Part shown: positions 37,948-47,470 of the stretch, piece after piece | Numbering within the stretch: the stretch's first letter is position 1 | How the letters are laid out: each line of letters starts with the position of its first letter | From: Priestia megaterium | GTDB taxonomy: Bacteria; Bacillota; Bacilli; Bacillales; Bacillaceae_H | Direction of reading: 5' to 3' | DNA length: 64,000 nt | Assembly: GCF_023824195.1 (NCBI RefSeq) | Contig: NZ_CP085445.1 | Location: 49,998-113,997 of the forward strand | Notes under the pieces: generated by a model | The model's database searches: none | What the model was told of the DNA's origin: nothing | The model's input: the letters and a program-made list of their open reading frames with translations, nothing else | Made by a program: the position numbers and the translations under genes

Positions 37948-39174
37948 TTACTTTTGATTCTCTTTTATCCCTGAAAGAAACGATTTATTTCGTAAGCCAG
38001 CGCGACGTACATAGGCTTCCACTGTAATATCTACATCTAACTTCGGAAAGTACACATCGTTCCATTCCTTTTTTAATTTCTTAAATTGATTTGGTCTAGT
38101 ACGATGAACTACTTCGCCAAATCCTAAAATATCCGTTTTATTTTTTTGCGCACGTTCAATAGCTGTCTTTAGCTCTTTTCTAATTTCTTTTCTCACGGAT
38201 TGTTCGATTTTTGTAATGACCTTTGGATTGGTGATATCAACAGGTACCTCCATTTCACCGAGATCTCCTTCAACACGCGTGTGAACAGAAATATGAGGTT
38301 GAGCATTCTTCACTTGTGCAGACACACTTGTTTTTTGTCGTACAGTTTGATAGGCAATCGCTTCTTTTTTCCCTTCCCAATCAATATTAATATCCGTTCC
38401 TTGGATTTTGTCGAGAATCCATACCGTTCCTCTTGCTGGTTCTCCATACAGCCAATCCACCAATTTCCCCTGTTTTAAGACAGCAATTCCGGAAGCTCCA
38501 AGTGTTGCTTCGGGTGCACTTTCCTGAAGGTTATCTAGTTTTTGTGCTTGCTGGGGATTCCCAACTAGCCGAAATCCTGAGACGACGGTTTCTCTTCCAG
38601 GAGATTCAAGGCTCTTCATCACGTCTTGGAGCGATGTTTTTACATTCTCTCCCCATTTTCTTTCCGTAAATTCTAAGGTTTTTAGCACTTTATTCGCTGG
38701 AATCTTGTCAACTGGTGTTAACGTTTTCACAAGGTCAGCTGCGGACGAATGGTTGGCAATCACAAGGGTGGAAGTATTTCGAAATTCTGGATCTCGATCA
38801 AACGCATCCATTAATGTATTAATTCCTTCTTCTTTGGCCAACTTTTCCCCAACCACGACCAAGTTTGCATGAGCATAATACAATCTTCGAGAAATTCTGC
38901 CCGAAGCCCGTCTACTTGCTTCGACTAGATTGTCTCCTGAAGCCGAGTAAATGGTAATAGGAGGGCTCTGGGTACCGCCTCCGCCTACCATACCTCCTGC
39001 CACATTCCCTGGATTAATAATTTGGAGCGTTAAGTGATATCTGCCATCTTTTGTTTTATCCACGCCCATAGCTGCCACGATGGCAAGGTCGGTTAACTCT
39101 TTTTTACTCCAACAACTCGAGAGCAAGACTGTAATGAGTATCATTAACAAAAGAAAAAAACCTTTACGCTTCAT
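37948..39174 (-). CDS. gerUC: Spore germinant receptor C subunit (GerUC-like lipoprotein)
   Basis: 408 residues from ATG 39174 (GAAGGTGA upstream; ATG 39192 lies in the end of gerA). Lipoprotein signal MKRKGFFLLLMILITVLLSSC, then CWSKKELTDLAIVAAMGVDKT, the standard GerAC start, and a C-terminal LKTAIERAQKNKTDILGFGE...WNDVYFPKLDVDITVEAYVRRAG. C subunits are lipidated outer-face proteins needed for receptor function. Overlaps the A gene by 11 bp. Confidence 0.9.
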   Translation of the reverse strand: MKRKGFFLLLMILITVLLSSCWSKKELTDLAIVAAMGVDKTKDGRYHLTLQIINPGNVAGGMVGGGGTQSPPITIYSASGDNLVEASRRASGRISRRLYYAHANLVVVGEKLAKEEGINTLMDAFDRDPEFRNTSTLVIANHSSAADLVKTLTPVDKIPANKVLKTLEFTERKWGENVKTSLQDVMKSLESPGRETVVSGFRLVGNPQQAQKLDNLQESAPEATLGASGIAVLKQGKLVDWLYGEPARGTVWILDKIQGTDINIDWEGKKEAIAYQTVRQKTSVSAQVKNAQPHISVHTRVEGDLGEMEVPVDITNPKVITKIEQSVRKEIRKELKTAIERAQKNKTDILGFGEVVHRTRPNQFKKLKKEWNDVYFPKLDVDITVEAYVRRAGLRNKSFLSGIKENQK

Positions 39175-40786
39175 TGTTGTCACCTTCTTCAAAATCGCGA
39201 TTGATCATACCACGAGACGCAGGAGGGTGTGGGTGTTGATTTGCCCCTTCTCGAACCGTGTTAGCAGTGATTAATCGCGGTCTTTGTCTCAGCGTCCACC
39301 ACGGTAATCTTACAACGGTATCTCCATTGTTTACGGGGATGAAGGGAGCAAATGGGGCCATATAGGGTACTCCAAATGAACGTAAGCTGCATAGATGGAC
39401 AATCATCATTAAAAGACACAAAATGATGCCGTAGAAACCAAATGTTGCTGCACCAATCATAAACAAAAAACGAATTAAGCGAGCTGAAATCGCCATGTCA
39501 AAGGAAGGTGTGGCAAAACTGGCAATGGCTGTGATCGATACAATGATAACCATTGCTGGTGACACAATACTTGCTTGAACAGCTGCTTGGCCAATTACAA
39601 GGGCCCCGACAATGGATACGGCTGAACCAATAGCTTTGGGTAAGCGTATCCCTGCTTCTCGTAAGATTTCAAAGGTTAGTTCCATGAGAAGAGCTTCCAC
39701 AAAAGCTGGAAAGGGAACAGCTTCCCTTTGGGCGGCAATGGCTACAATAAGGGTGGTTGGCACCATTTCCTGGTGAAAGGTTGTAACAGCGACATAGGTA
39801 GCAGGCGCAATGAGAGAAATCATAAACATAAAAATACGTAAAAGACGAATAGAGGTTGCAATGTCGAACCGGGCATAATAATCTTCAGCCGATTGGAAAA
39901 ATTGCATAAACACAGCTGGCGCAATCAGTACAAAAGGAGTTCCATCCACAAATATAGCAATCCGCCCCTCTAACAGGTTCCCGGCTACAACGTCAGGTCT
40001 TTCCGTGTTGTACATAGTTGGAAAAGGGGTAGCTGTTTGATCTTCTATTAGTTGTTCAATATAACCTGATTCCAAAATGCTATCGATATCAATTCCATGT
40101 AATCGCTGACGAATTTCTTTAACGACTTTATCATTGGCAATGCCATGTATGTACATAAGCGTCACATCTGTCTTTGTTACACGTCCAACTTTTAAAGACT
40201 CCATCCATAAATCGGGAGTCTTAATGATGCGGCGTACCATCGCTGTATTGGTCCCAAGAGACTCGGTAAATGCTCCTTTTGGCCCTCGCACTACCATTTG
40301 AGTAGTGGATTCCGAAATAGAACGTTTTTCTCCACCTTTGGTACTAGCACTCAGTGCTCGGTCTACTCCGTCTATTAAAATAAGAGTATCTCCTGCCATT
40401 AAAGATGCAAACAAATCATCCAAGTTAGTGATGAAAGAGATGTTTCCAATTGTCATCATATCTTCAGAAAGCAGGTCTAGCGCATTGTGCTGATTTATTT
40501 CTTCTTTATGATCATCCTTCATCATAGATTGCAGTAGATACTCTTGAATCGACTGATTATCTACAATTCCATCTACGTAGACAATGGCTGTTTTCACGTC
40601 GTTATTCTCCCCCATTTTTATCTGGCGAATAACGACATCTGAACTATTTCCCGTTTTCTGCTTAATCATATTAAGGTTGCTCGATAATGAAACTTGTATC
40701 TGTTCTATTGGAAAATCAGTGCTTCGATTTTCGTGAGCCTGTTGGCGATTCTTTTTTTGTTTGCGATCTTTAAAAAACGAAGGCAT
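39164..40786 (-). CDS. gerUA: Spore germinant receptor A subunit (GerUA-like)
   Basis: 540 residues from ATG 40786 (AAGGG about 10 nt upstream; ATG 40828 has none). Large soluble N-terminal domain (LSSNLNMIKQKTGNSSDVVIRQI, TLILIDGVDRALSASTKGGEKRSI), five or so membrane helices in the second half, and signature stretches SLGTNTAMVRRIIKTPDLWMESLKVG and RPDVVAGNLLEGRIAIFVDGTPFVLIAP. First gene of the operon A-C-B, expressed in the forespore in relatives. Confidence 0.9.
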   Translation of the reverse strand: MPSFFKDRKQKKNRQQAHENRSTDFPIEQIQVSLSSNLNMIKQKTGNSSDVVIRQIKMGENNDVKTAIVYVDGIVDNQSIQEYLLQSMMKDDHKEEINQHNALDLLSEDMMTIGNISFITNLDDLFASLMAGDTLILIDGVDRALSASTKGGEKRSISESTTQMVVRGPKGAFTESLGTNTAMVRRIIKTPDLWMESLKVGRVTKTDVTLMYIHGIANDKVVKEIRQRLHGIDIDSILESGYIEQLIEDQTATPFPTMYNTERPDVVAGNLLEGRIAIFVDGTPFVLIAPAVFMQFFQSAEDYYARFDIATSIRLLRIFMFMISLIAPATYVAVTTFHQEMVPTTLIVAIAAQREAVPFPAFVEALLMELTFEILREAGIRLPKAIGSAVSIVGALVIGQAAVQASIVSPAMVIIVSITAIASFATPSFDMAISARLIRFLFMIGAATFGFYGIILCLLMMIVHLCSLRSFGVPYMAPFAPFIPVNNGDTVVRLPWWTLRQRPRLITANTVREGANQHPHPPASRGMINRDFEEGDNNEA

Positions 40787-40909
40787 AGATTTAGGCACCC
40801 TTCTTTTATTTTTTATTACTTTAACCATATAAGGGGTTTTTATGTAAAGATTAACAAATGTTATTTATGTATCGTCATAGAAGAAAGGGAAGAACCTATT
40901 AAATAGAGC

Positions 40910-41137
40910 GTGATCCATATAAAAATCATAGGAATTAGCCTATTAATGATGGGATGCTTAATGGGCTTTTCTTTAGGTATCGATATTTTTCAAGGGTTTG
41001 ATATTTCTCAGGCGTTGTACAACGCCGTGAGTCCTTTTCGGATAATAGAGGTGGCCGAATTATTTGTGCTCTTTTTTCTTCTTTTTTTTGCTGAATCTTT
41101 ATATCTTTTTATGAAGAAGAAAAATCAAAGCAAGTAA
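40910..41137 (+). CDS. Small two-helix membrane protein divergent from the ger operon
   Basis: 75 residues from GTG 40910: IKIIGISLLMMGCLMGFSLGI, loop FQGFDISQALYNAVSPFRII, then VAELFVLFFLLFFAESLYLFM. Weak ribosome-binding site (AGAGC). Two helices and about 75 residues are the size of germinant-receptor D subunits or YqhV-like proteins, and its position next to gerA is suggestive, but no family assignment is firm. Confidence 0.5.
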   Translation: MIHIKIIGISLLMMGCLMGFSLGIDIFQGFDISQALYNAVSPFRIIEVAELFVLFFLLFFAESLYLFMKKKNQSK

Positions 41138-41226
41138 CTACATACTTATAAATCGCTATTTTTTAAAATAGGAAATAAAAATAATAGGAATATAGTTCAG
41201 GCTATTCGTTTCAATTGGTTCTTTTA

Positions 41227-42003
41227 TTAATCAAGATCCACATAAGATAATTCATTGTCTATATTCGTTAGTTGTTTTTTTATCCACTCCTTCACGTTGT
41301 TCATTCTGGAAGCAAACGCCATTTGAAAGAGACCAGTTAACTGAAAATCGGTGAAATGACTTCCTTTTAATTTGAGAAAAGCCTCCTCATAAGAAGAGAA
41401 ATGAAGCTGTTTGAATAAAAAATCGACCATTGCCTCCCGAACGTATTCTTCATTTTTCCAACAATTCATGGGAACATGAGCAAATTGCCAAGGCTTAAAG
41501 ACACCGGGATAAACAGCATCTACCACTTGAAAAGGGGATTGGCCGAAAAGGGAAAAGACACCTCCTAGGCTATGTTGATAAAAAAAGTGAATATTAATCT
41601 CAATAGGAATCTCTTTAAGAGGGATATTTAGTACTTCCTCTATTACATACTTTACTGCCTCAATAGCTCGTTTTTTTCCTTCTTCTCCATCCCAATATTT
41701 ATCAGGAACTTGTTGGAACTGCCATGGTTTAAATCTTCCTGGATAAGCATTATCAATGACTTCATAATAATTCCATCTATAAAGCAAAGCAGGTGGTTTA
41801 AGACGATGAGACCATAAAGTGCCTGCCTTTACCTTCAGAGGAATCTCGTGAATAGGAATCGATAATCGTTGCTCAAGTAGATAGCATGTCATATAGCGCA
41901 TATATCTTTTCCCTTCATTACCTACAAAGAAATAATTAGGAAAACGTTTTCTTTTCTTTTCTAGAACATCTTGATAAATATCAATGACTTGTTCTCTATT
42001 CAC
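41227..42003 (-). CDS. DUF4046-like protein with internal repeat
   Basis: 258 residues with two copies of one domain: YEVIDNAYPGRFKPWQFQQVPDKYW (about 79-103) and FQVVDAVYPGVFKPWQFAHVPMNCW (about 157-181), each preceded by a basic helical stretch (IPIHEIPLKV / IPLKEIPIEI). This AYPG-FKPW repeat is what I know from Bacillus DUF4046 proteins, whose function is not established. Soluble, cytoplasmic. The Shine-Dalgarno is AAAGGGG. Isolated gene. Confidence 0.65.
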   Translation of the reverse strand: MNREQVIDIYQDVLEKKRKRFPNYFFVGNEGKRYMRYMTCYLLEQRLSIPIHEIPLKVKAGTLWSHRLKPPALLYRWNYYEVIDNAYPGRFKPWQFQQVPDKYWDGEEGKKRAIEAVKYVIEEVLNIPLKEIPIEINIHFFYQHSLGGVFSLFGQSPFQVVDAVYPGVFKPWQFAHVPMNCWKNEEYVREAMVDFLFKQLHFSSYEEAFLKLKGSHFTDFQLTGLFQMAFASRMNNVKEWIKKQLTNIDNELSYVDLD

Positions 42004-42909
42004 TATCGAAAGCCCCTTTTGAGAAAGTATATTTGTTTATTATTATGTATAATAATGGGATTTATATACAAATGGAGTTGAATCTGATAAGATACATAAT
42101 AAAAAGAAAAGCTCCTGATTATTTATCAGGAGCTTTTCTTTTTATTATGTAAATAGGGATGAGGGAATTGATAAAGGAAAAATAATATACTCGTGCATAT
42201 TGGTTCTTGAAACCAAACTCCAATGAGTCCGCCATCCTTTCTAGGCTGCGAATTTTTTGTGTTTAAAACAAAAAATGTAATCGCTTTCTACTTTGATTTG
42301 TTGTAAAATAAAAAAGGCATGTTAATTGGAGATTTTTCGAAATGTCATCTTAACTCATTGAGCCTATTCCCACATCACAGCACCAGGGAATAGGTTTTTT
42401 TATGCAATTATGGATATAGTATTTAAACCCATATTTAAAGTGGGATTATTTGTATAAATTTAACAATAACACAAAATATATAGTTCATAAAAGTATACTT
42501 TTACGGACTTTTCAGATTTTTTATTTTTATTTATAACACATATTATTCATATGGTCAAACTTGGTTTTTAGTAAATAGGACAACTCCAGCTCATAAATAA
42601 CGATAACACCTTACATCACCACCTACCCCTTACCTACTTCAGTAAGGGTTCTTTTTTATTTTTCGAATGGACAGGCAAGCTTACTGCAGTAGCTACATAG
42701 TATCTAAAGAATCTTAACTTCATTATTTAATTAGTAGCTAGTTCAGTATCGCTACCGCGTTAATACAAGCTTTGGACGTGTAGTGAAGCCTCTCGTGAAA
42801 CCTGTAAGGGAGCTGAGCCGAAGAGGCGAAGGGGGCGACCGAATGCGTTGAGCTGAAATAATTCATACATCAAAAGCAAAAAATTAAAAGAATGAAAGAA
42901 GGTACCAAC
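42004..42909. other. Intergenic region with three terminators and a GC-richer leader
   Basis: No protein gene seen. Hairpin terminators: AAAAGCTCCTGAT/ATCAGGAGCTTTT (42106-42144), CCTATTCCC/GGGAATAGGTTTTTTT (42362-42402), CCCCTTAC/GTAAGGGTTCTTTTT (42627-42658). From about 42745 to 42860 the base composition rises (GGGAGCTGAGCCGAAGAGG, GGGGGCGACCGAATGCG), possibly a structured leader or origin-type element before the FtsK operon. Confidence 0.5.
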
Positions 42910-43209
42910 ATGAGAAAAGCACAAAGGTTTCTTTTTCAAAAGATCTTTCCTTTAGCCCTCCAATCATCTCTCACGAGACCTCGTCCCTTCAGAGCTTATT
43001 CCTTTGTCCCATTTAGTCCACTTGCCATGTTTGACCCCACTATTTTGACCCTAGGAAGCATTGTCTTAGGAATTGCTATTATCGAACGAATATTAGAGCG
43101 ATGGGGTGTCATTGATCTTGTGGATCAGTTTGCGAAAGTAATGCGCTTTATCTTGCCTGTCACCTTCTATAGCGCCTTATTTTACTTCTTTGCGACATTT
43201 ATGTTTTGA
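42910..43209 (+). CDS. Small membrane protein preceding the FtsK-like gene
   Basis: 99 residues from ATG 42910 (AGAAGG upstream): MRKAQRFLFQKIFPLALQSS, PRPFRAYSFVPFSPLAMFD, then helices ILTLGSIVLGIAIIERILERWGVIDLV and FILPVTFYSALFYFFATFMF. First gene of a tight operon (12 bp before the FtsK gene). Similar small membrane ORFs often precede TcpA/FtsK-type plasmid genes; possibly a membrane partner. Confidence 0.65.
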   Translation: MRKAQRFLFQKIFPLALQSSLTRPRPFRAYSFVPFSPLAMFDPTILTLGSIVLGIAIIERILERWGVIDLVDQFAKVMRFILPVTFYSALFYFFATFMF

Positions 43210-43221
43210 GGAGGGTTTTAG

Positions 43222-44355
43222 ATGTTTGAGAAACTAAAATTGCGTGGCCAGTTGATTAAAGCGTTTCGTACGGCAGAGATTTACCGGATAGTTAAACGTG
43301 GAGACCGTACCTCATATCTGTTTCCGAAAATTCATCAAATCGATAACCATTATACGTACACTCGGTACGTCTTTTCCTTACTAAATGGGATTGATCCTGA
43401 GCTTTTAACGAAAAAAAGGTGGGCATTACGGCAAGTATTAGGCAGCAACATCGAAATAAACGGCAGCCTTAAGAATTTTAGCCTCACCGTTCATCACAAA
43501 AGCCTGCCTAAGATGCTTAACTACAATTATGAAGCCATACATTCTCATATTGAAAAAATGGAGCTCCCAGTATGCATTGGTCAAGATATCTATGGTAACC
43601 CCGTTTTATGGGATTTTGCTGATTTAGAAACCTTATTGATATCTGGGGAAATTGGCGCTGGAAAGAGCAGTCTCATGCGCGTTATCCTCACAACATGGGT
43701 GAAATATACGTCGCCCGATGATCTGCGATTAGTATTAGTCGATCTCAAGCGAGCTGATTTAGGGCTGTTTCATGGGATTGAGCATGTGGATGCGCTTTGT
43801 TTTGAAGCGAAAGACATGCGAAAACCTTTTGCCTTGTTACGAGCCGAAATGTATCGACGGGGTGATTTACTGTTAGAGCATGGCGTCACACACATTAGTC
43901 GACTTCCCTTTAAGCTACCTCGTATTGTTGTAGTTGTAGATGAAATGAGTATCGTGAAGAGAGAAACGGACCTTGTAGAGATGATTCAACAGTTCGCCAG
44001 CCAAGGCCGTGCGTTAGGCGTTCATACCATTATTGCGATGCAGCGTCCTGACGCGGACTTATTAAATTCAGCATTAAAGGCGAACTTACGTGTGAGGATT
44101 TCGGGTCGGCAAGCCGATGCCACGAATGCAAAGGTTGCAGGAGTGCTAGGAGCAGAAGAAATTGATGCTGCAGCCAGGGGGCGTATGAAAATTAAAATTG
44201 ATGAGGTGAAAGAGTTTCAAGCGTATTTTTTAGATGAAGAAGCGTGTAAGGAAATGCTTTCTCCTTATAAAACACGGGTAAAAAATTCTGAACCTCAACT
44301 GGAGGTCGTATCACAGCCTATCTTTGGATTATTAGAGAAGGAGGAACAGCGATGA
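43222..44355 (+). CDS. FtsK/SpoIIIE-type DNA translocase ATPase
   Basis: 377 residues. Walker A GEIGAGKSS (142-150), LVLVDLKRADLGLF, Walker B RIVVVVDEMS, and GVHTIIAMQRPDADLLNSALKANLRVRISGRQADATNAK, the signature of plasmid and ICE FtsK-like proteins (cf. YdcQ, TcpA). No gamma domain; no N-terminal membrane helices, which may be supplied by the upstream protein. Likely acts in plasmid transfer or segregation. GAGGAGGG precedes ATG; ends overlapping the next start by 4 bp. Confidence 0.85.
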   Translation: MFEKLKLRGQLIKAFRTAEIYRIVKRGDRTSYLFPKIHQIDNHYTYTRYVFSLLNGIDPELLTKKRWALRQVLGSNIEINGSLKNFSLTVHHKSLPKMLNYNYEAIHSHIEKMELPVCIGQDIYGNPVLWDFADLETLLISGEIGAGKSSLMRVILTTWVKYTSPDDLRLVLVDLKRADLGLFHGIEHVDALCFEAKDMRKPFALLRAEMYRRGDLLLEHGVTHISRLPFKLPRIVVVVDEMSIVKRETDLVEMIQQFASQGRALGVHTIIAMQRPDADLLNSALKANLRVRISGRQADATNAKVAGVLGAEEIDAAARGRMKIKIDEVKEFQAYFLDEEACKEMLSPYKTRVKNSEPQLEVVSQPIFGLLEKEEQR

Positions 44356-45047
44356 GCTTTCGGTTATCTCAGCGTGATAAAGACATCATTGGGTTTATCA
44401 ATCAGTTTCGGGCTGTAGATCGAGACTCATTAGTGGAACTGTTTTTTAAACAGCTCAAATCGCCTATTAATGCCTGTAATAGTGTCATGATACGTTTATA
44501 TCGGTTAGGGCTGATTGAACGCACTCAGCAGTATTCTCCGACGGTATATTTACCTGTGGATGCGAAGATTAAAAAGAACTCTCAAAAAATATTACATTTC
44601 CTTTCAATTCTAGATATCTATAAACAAATGTGTACGTATAGTGCCCCTAAACAGGTTATTGTCGAAGATAAGCCCACAGGACGAAAAGGAGGCATTGAAC
44701 CCGATCTCTTTTGTATCTTTAAAGGATCTCCGTTTTGGATTGAAATTCAGAGAAATCAGTATTCGGAGCAGAAGATGCAGGCGAAGGTCACCCTCTATGA
44801 GGAGTTTTTCTTTTCGGATGAGTGGAATGACTTGCACTGGCAACCAGAAAGTCGATCACCTATCTTCCCTTCGGTTATTCTGATTACGCCTGTTCGGTAT
44901 GCAGTGTCTTCAGAGCATATACGGATTATTCAAGTAGCAAGTATTCATGAACTTATGGAGAAATATAAGAGTTCTACTAAACAACATAGGGAAGCAAAAC
45001 CGATAACACAGTCCTCTTCTGGTGGAATTAGAATCAACTTAACCTAG
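44352..45047 (+). CDS. Replication-relaxation family protein
   Basis: 231 residues: N-terminal winged helix FRLSQRDKDIIGFINQFRAVDRDSLVELFF, ...VMIRLYRLGLIERTQQYSPTVYL, then a C-terminal nuclease-like fold (VIVEDKPTGRKGGIEPDLFCIFKGSPFWIEIQRNQYS) with the E-x-D...E-x-Q arrangement. Such proteins accompany FtsK-like ATPases on Bacillus plasmids and are thought to help plasmid relaxation or replication. ATGA overlap with the FtsK gene indicates translational coupling. Confidence 0.8.
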   Translation: MSFRLSQRDKDIIGFINQFRAVDRDSLVELFFKQLKSPINACNSVMIRLYRLGLIERTQQYSPTVYLPVDAKIKKNSQKILHFLSILDIYKQMCTYSAPKQVIVEDKPTGRKGGIEPDLFCIFKGSPFWIEIQRNQYSEQKMQAKVTLYEEFFFSDEWNDLHWQPESRSPIFPSVILITPVRYAVSSEHIRIIQVASIHELMEKYKSSTKQHREAKPITQSSSGGIRINLT

Positions 45048-45478
45048 AGTGCTAAAAATTCAGCCTACAAAAAGAGCTCCTATCTAATTTTGAGCAAATG
45101 GAATAAGAAATCAGATAGGAGAAAGAAAAAGACACATATAAAAATATGCGCAAACAAAAGATAGATTCTAACATCTATGAAAGTAAACCTCTACGTTATG
45201 TTTGCATGTAGATTGGTATGGATAGATAGTGGGTAAATTTGATAAATGTAAAAAGATTTCTCCCTCCTCCTGACAAGGAAAGAAGAATCTTTTTATGAGC
45301 TGAAATGCATGATGAAACATGCCATACCGACCTAACAAATCGTAACATATCTTTATAACAAGAAAGAGGCAGTAGTGTTTCTTTTTATAACGATACTATT
45401 TCAGGTAGGTTACAGCATATATATAAATATATTTTTACTTTTTTTAATTTAAAAATATATAGAGGGGAAGTTTAATAA

Positions 45479-45634
45479 TTGATTAAGACAAGTATTAATT
45501 TAATGAAAGTTGTCATGGATACTACTATGAAGAGTAACTTAGTTTTTATGAATTATTATCTTAATTCTAGGAAGATTGTTTTATCTAGATATAAGAAGCC
45601 TTACAAAGGGGTTTTTTATGGAGTATATAGATAA
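45479..45634 (+). CDS. Possible small ORF, 51 residues
   Basis: TTG start with GAGGGGAAG about 10 nt upstream. Reads IKTSINLMKVVMDTTMKSN, LVFMNYYLNSRKIVLSRYKK, PYKGVFYGVYR. Basic, no membrane segment, no family. Shown because of the ribosome-binding site only. Confidence 0.3.
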   Translation: MIKTSINLMKVVMDTTMKSNLVFMNYYLNSRKIVLSRYKKPYKGVFYGVYR

Positions 45635-45680
45635 AAAAGAATACAATATCCTACTTTTTTATAGGAACTAGCATATACAT

Positions 45681-45724
45681 GGAAAAAGAATCCTTGGCGG
45701 AAATTCACTGCCCCAAGGATTCTT
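45681..45724 (-). terminator. Terminator downstream of the HutH-like gene
   Basis: On the minus strand AAGAATCCTTGG, loop, CCAAGGATTCTTTTT. Confidence 0.85.
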
Positions 45725-45788
45725 CATTACATAGATTCAGTTAAGAGATATTATATTAAGTAGAGAAATAGTTCATATCAATTCTTTT

Positions 45789-47327
45789 TTAGACTTGCAA
45801 CTCTCCTATTTGTATCTCTACCTGTTTAACCAGTGCTCCTGTATGGACTAAATTTTCCGATTGGTTTATATCTTCTGATATGACTCGGTCATCTTCTAGT
45901 GGCGAAACGTATTGTCGAAGTAATTGATATGCAGCTTCTGTACCCATTCCTGATTCTAAAGGCTTTAGAAAATCTAAACCTTGGGCACTGCACATCAACT
46001 CAATTCCAAGGACTTTCTCTGTATTCGAAATAACCTTCAACGCTTTCAAAGCAGCAGATGTTCCCATACTTACATGGTCTTCCTGTCCTGCTGTTGTAGG
46101 GATCGAATCGACTGAAGATGGATGGGAATATACCTTATTATCAGAGACTAATGCTGCCGCCACATATTGTGAGATCATATACCCTGAATTCACCCCACTC
46201 TTCTCAACTAAGAAAGGAGGTAATTCACTATGCTGAGGGGATAAAAGTCGAAAAACCCTTCTTTCAGAAATATTTGCTAACTCCGAGATAGCAATTGTTA
46301 AAAAATCCATAGCTAAAGCTACTGCTTCACCATGACAATTGGAAGAAGATATAGCAACCCCTTTTTCTCCTTCATGAAAAATCAGAGGATTATCAGTTGC
46401 TGAATTCATTTCCCTCTCCACCACTTCCTTTGCATAATTCATAGCATCTTTACAGGCTCCATGCACTTGAGGAATTGATCGAATACTTAAGGCATCTTGG
46501 GTTCTATACTCCTTAAATGTCTCAGCAATTTTACTTCCATTAATAATTTTATGTATATTTGAAGTTGTTTTTTGTTGTCCTGGATGAAGCTTCACTTGGC
46601 TAATTCTTGGATCGAATGCATAGTAGGTTCCACGCAAAGCCTCAAAACTCATCATAGATATAATGTCAGCAGATTTAAGCAAATTCATAGCATCATAAAT
46701 TGCTAAGGCTCCAATCCCTGTCATATCAACCGTTCCATTAATAAGAGAAAGTCCTTCCTTTTCATGCAATTCAAGTTCAGAAATACCTATGGACTGAAGA
46801 GCTTCTTTTCCACTCATGACTATCCCTTTGTATTTCGCTTCACCCATTCCAAGAAGAACTAAACTAATATGAGCCTGATGATTTAAATAACCTAAAGATC
46901 CTTCTTTAGGAACAATCGGTGTAACTCCTTTATTTAATAGTTTAATTAAAGCCTCCACTGTTTCTAGTCTTATGCCTGAATAACCTTGTGAAAAGTTTTG
47001 AATCATCATAACCATAATAGCTCTGACCTGTTCTGGTTTTAACGGCTCGCCTACCCCACAAGCATGGCTCATGATTAATTTTTTTTGCATTTCTTTAGAC
47101 TCGGTTGTTGAAATTCTAACTTTTGAATTTTCTCCTACACCTGTCGTAATTCCATAGATAACTTGATTCTCTTCTACAAATCTCTCTACTAATTTCCTTG
47201 CTTGAATAATACACTTCTTCCTTTTCTCAGAGAGTTCTAGAGAAGCATGATGCCTTGCTACTGCTACCAGATCCTTAATGGTAAGGTTGTCTTCAATTAC
47301 TACTTTCGTTTCTCTTACTTCAATCAA
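45789..47327 (-). CDS. Histidine ammonia-lyase-like protein lacking the MIO triad
   Basis: 512 residues with aromatic-amino-acid lyase features throughout: VIYGITTGVGENS (57-69), LINGTVDMTGIGAL, SIPQVHGACKDAM, SATDNPLIF, GQEDHVSMGTSAA. Where HutH has GS-x-G-ASGDLAPL-x-H, this protein has GSLG-YLNHQA-H (143-153): the Ala-Ser-Gly that forms the MIO electrophile is absent and the loop is three residues shorter. The DNA shows no frameshift there. It may be a non-lyase or alternative-chemistry paralogue. A good Shine-Dalgarno (GGAGG) precedes ATG. Last gene of the hut block. Confidence 0.75.
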   Translation of the reverse strand: MIEVRETKVVIEDNLTIKDLVAVARHHASLELSEKRKKCIIQARKLVERFVEENQVIYGITTGVGENSKVRISTTESKEMQKKLIMSHACGVGEPLKPEQVRAIMVMMIQNFSQGYSGIRLETVEALIKLLNKGVTPIVPKEGSLGYLNHQAHISLVLLGMGEAKYKGIVMSGKEALQSIGISELELHEKEGLSLINGTVDMTGIGALAIYDAMNLLKSADIISMMSFEALRGTYYAFDPRISQVKLHPGQQKTTSNIHKIINGSKIAETFKEYRTQDALSIRSIPQVHGACKDAMNYAKEVVEREMNSATDNPLIFHEGEKGVAISSSNCHGEAVALAMDFLTIAISELANISERRVFRLLSPQHSELPPFLVEKSGVNSGYMISQYVAAALVSDNKVYSHPSSVDSIPTTAGQEDHVSMGTSAALKALKVISNTEKVLGIELMCSAQGLDFLKPLESGMGTEAAYQLLRQYVSPLEDDRVISEDINQSENLVHTGALVKQVEIQIGELQV

Positions 47328-47470
47328 GATTACTCCTCCTCAATGTGATGGTATTTAATCTGAAATTAATTTTTATTAGTAAGTTCCTGTAGTCAGCTTT
47401 CCCTCTCTACAGTGCTAGCTTTTTAGAATCTAATGTCTATATAAGAGAGCAAAAGCTGACCTTATTTTGT

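Larger units (their letters stand above)
45048..45788. other. Intergenic region, mostly non-coding
   Basis: Contains an inverted repeat CTCCTATCTAATT/AATCAGATAGGAG (45078-45122), one possible small ORF (45479-45634) and the terminator of the hut block (45681-45724). Confidence 0.5.

Noticed and set aside
42128..42155. TTATGTAAATA as a reversed XerD arm
   Set aside because: Overlaps the T-tail of a terminator and has no XerC arm.
42745..42860. tRNA or rRNA fragment in the GC-richer block
   Set aside because: No cloverleaf or rRNA motif could be drawn from it.
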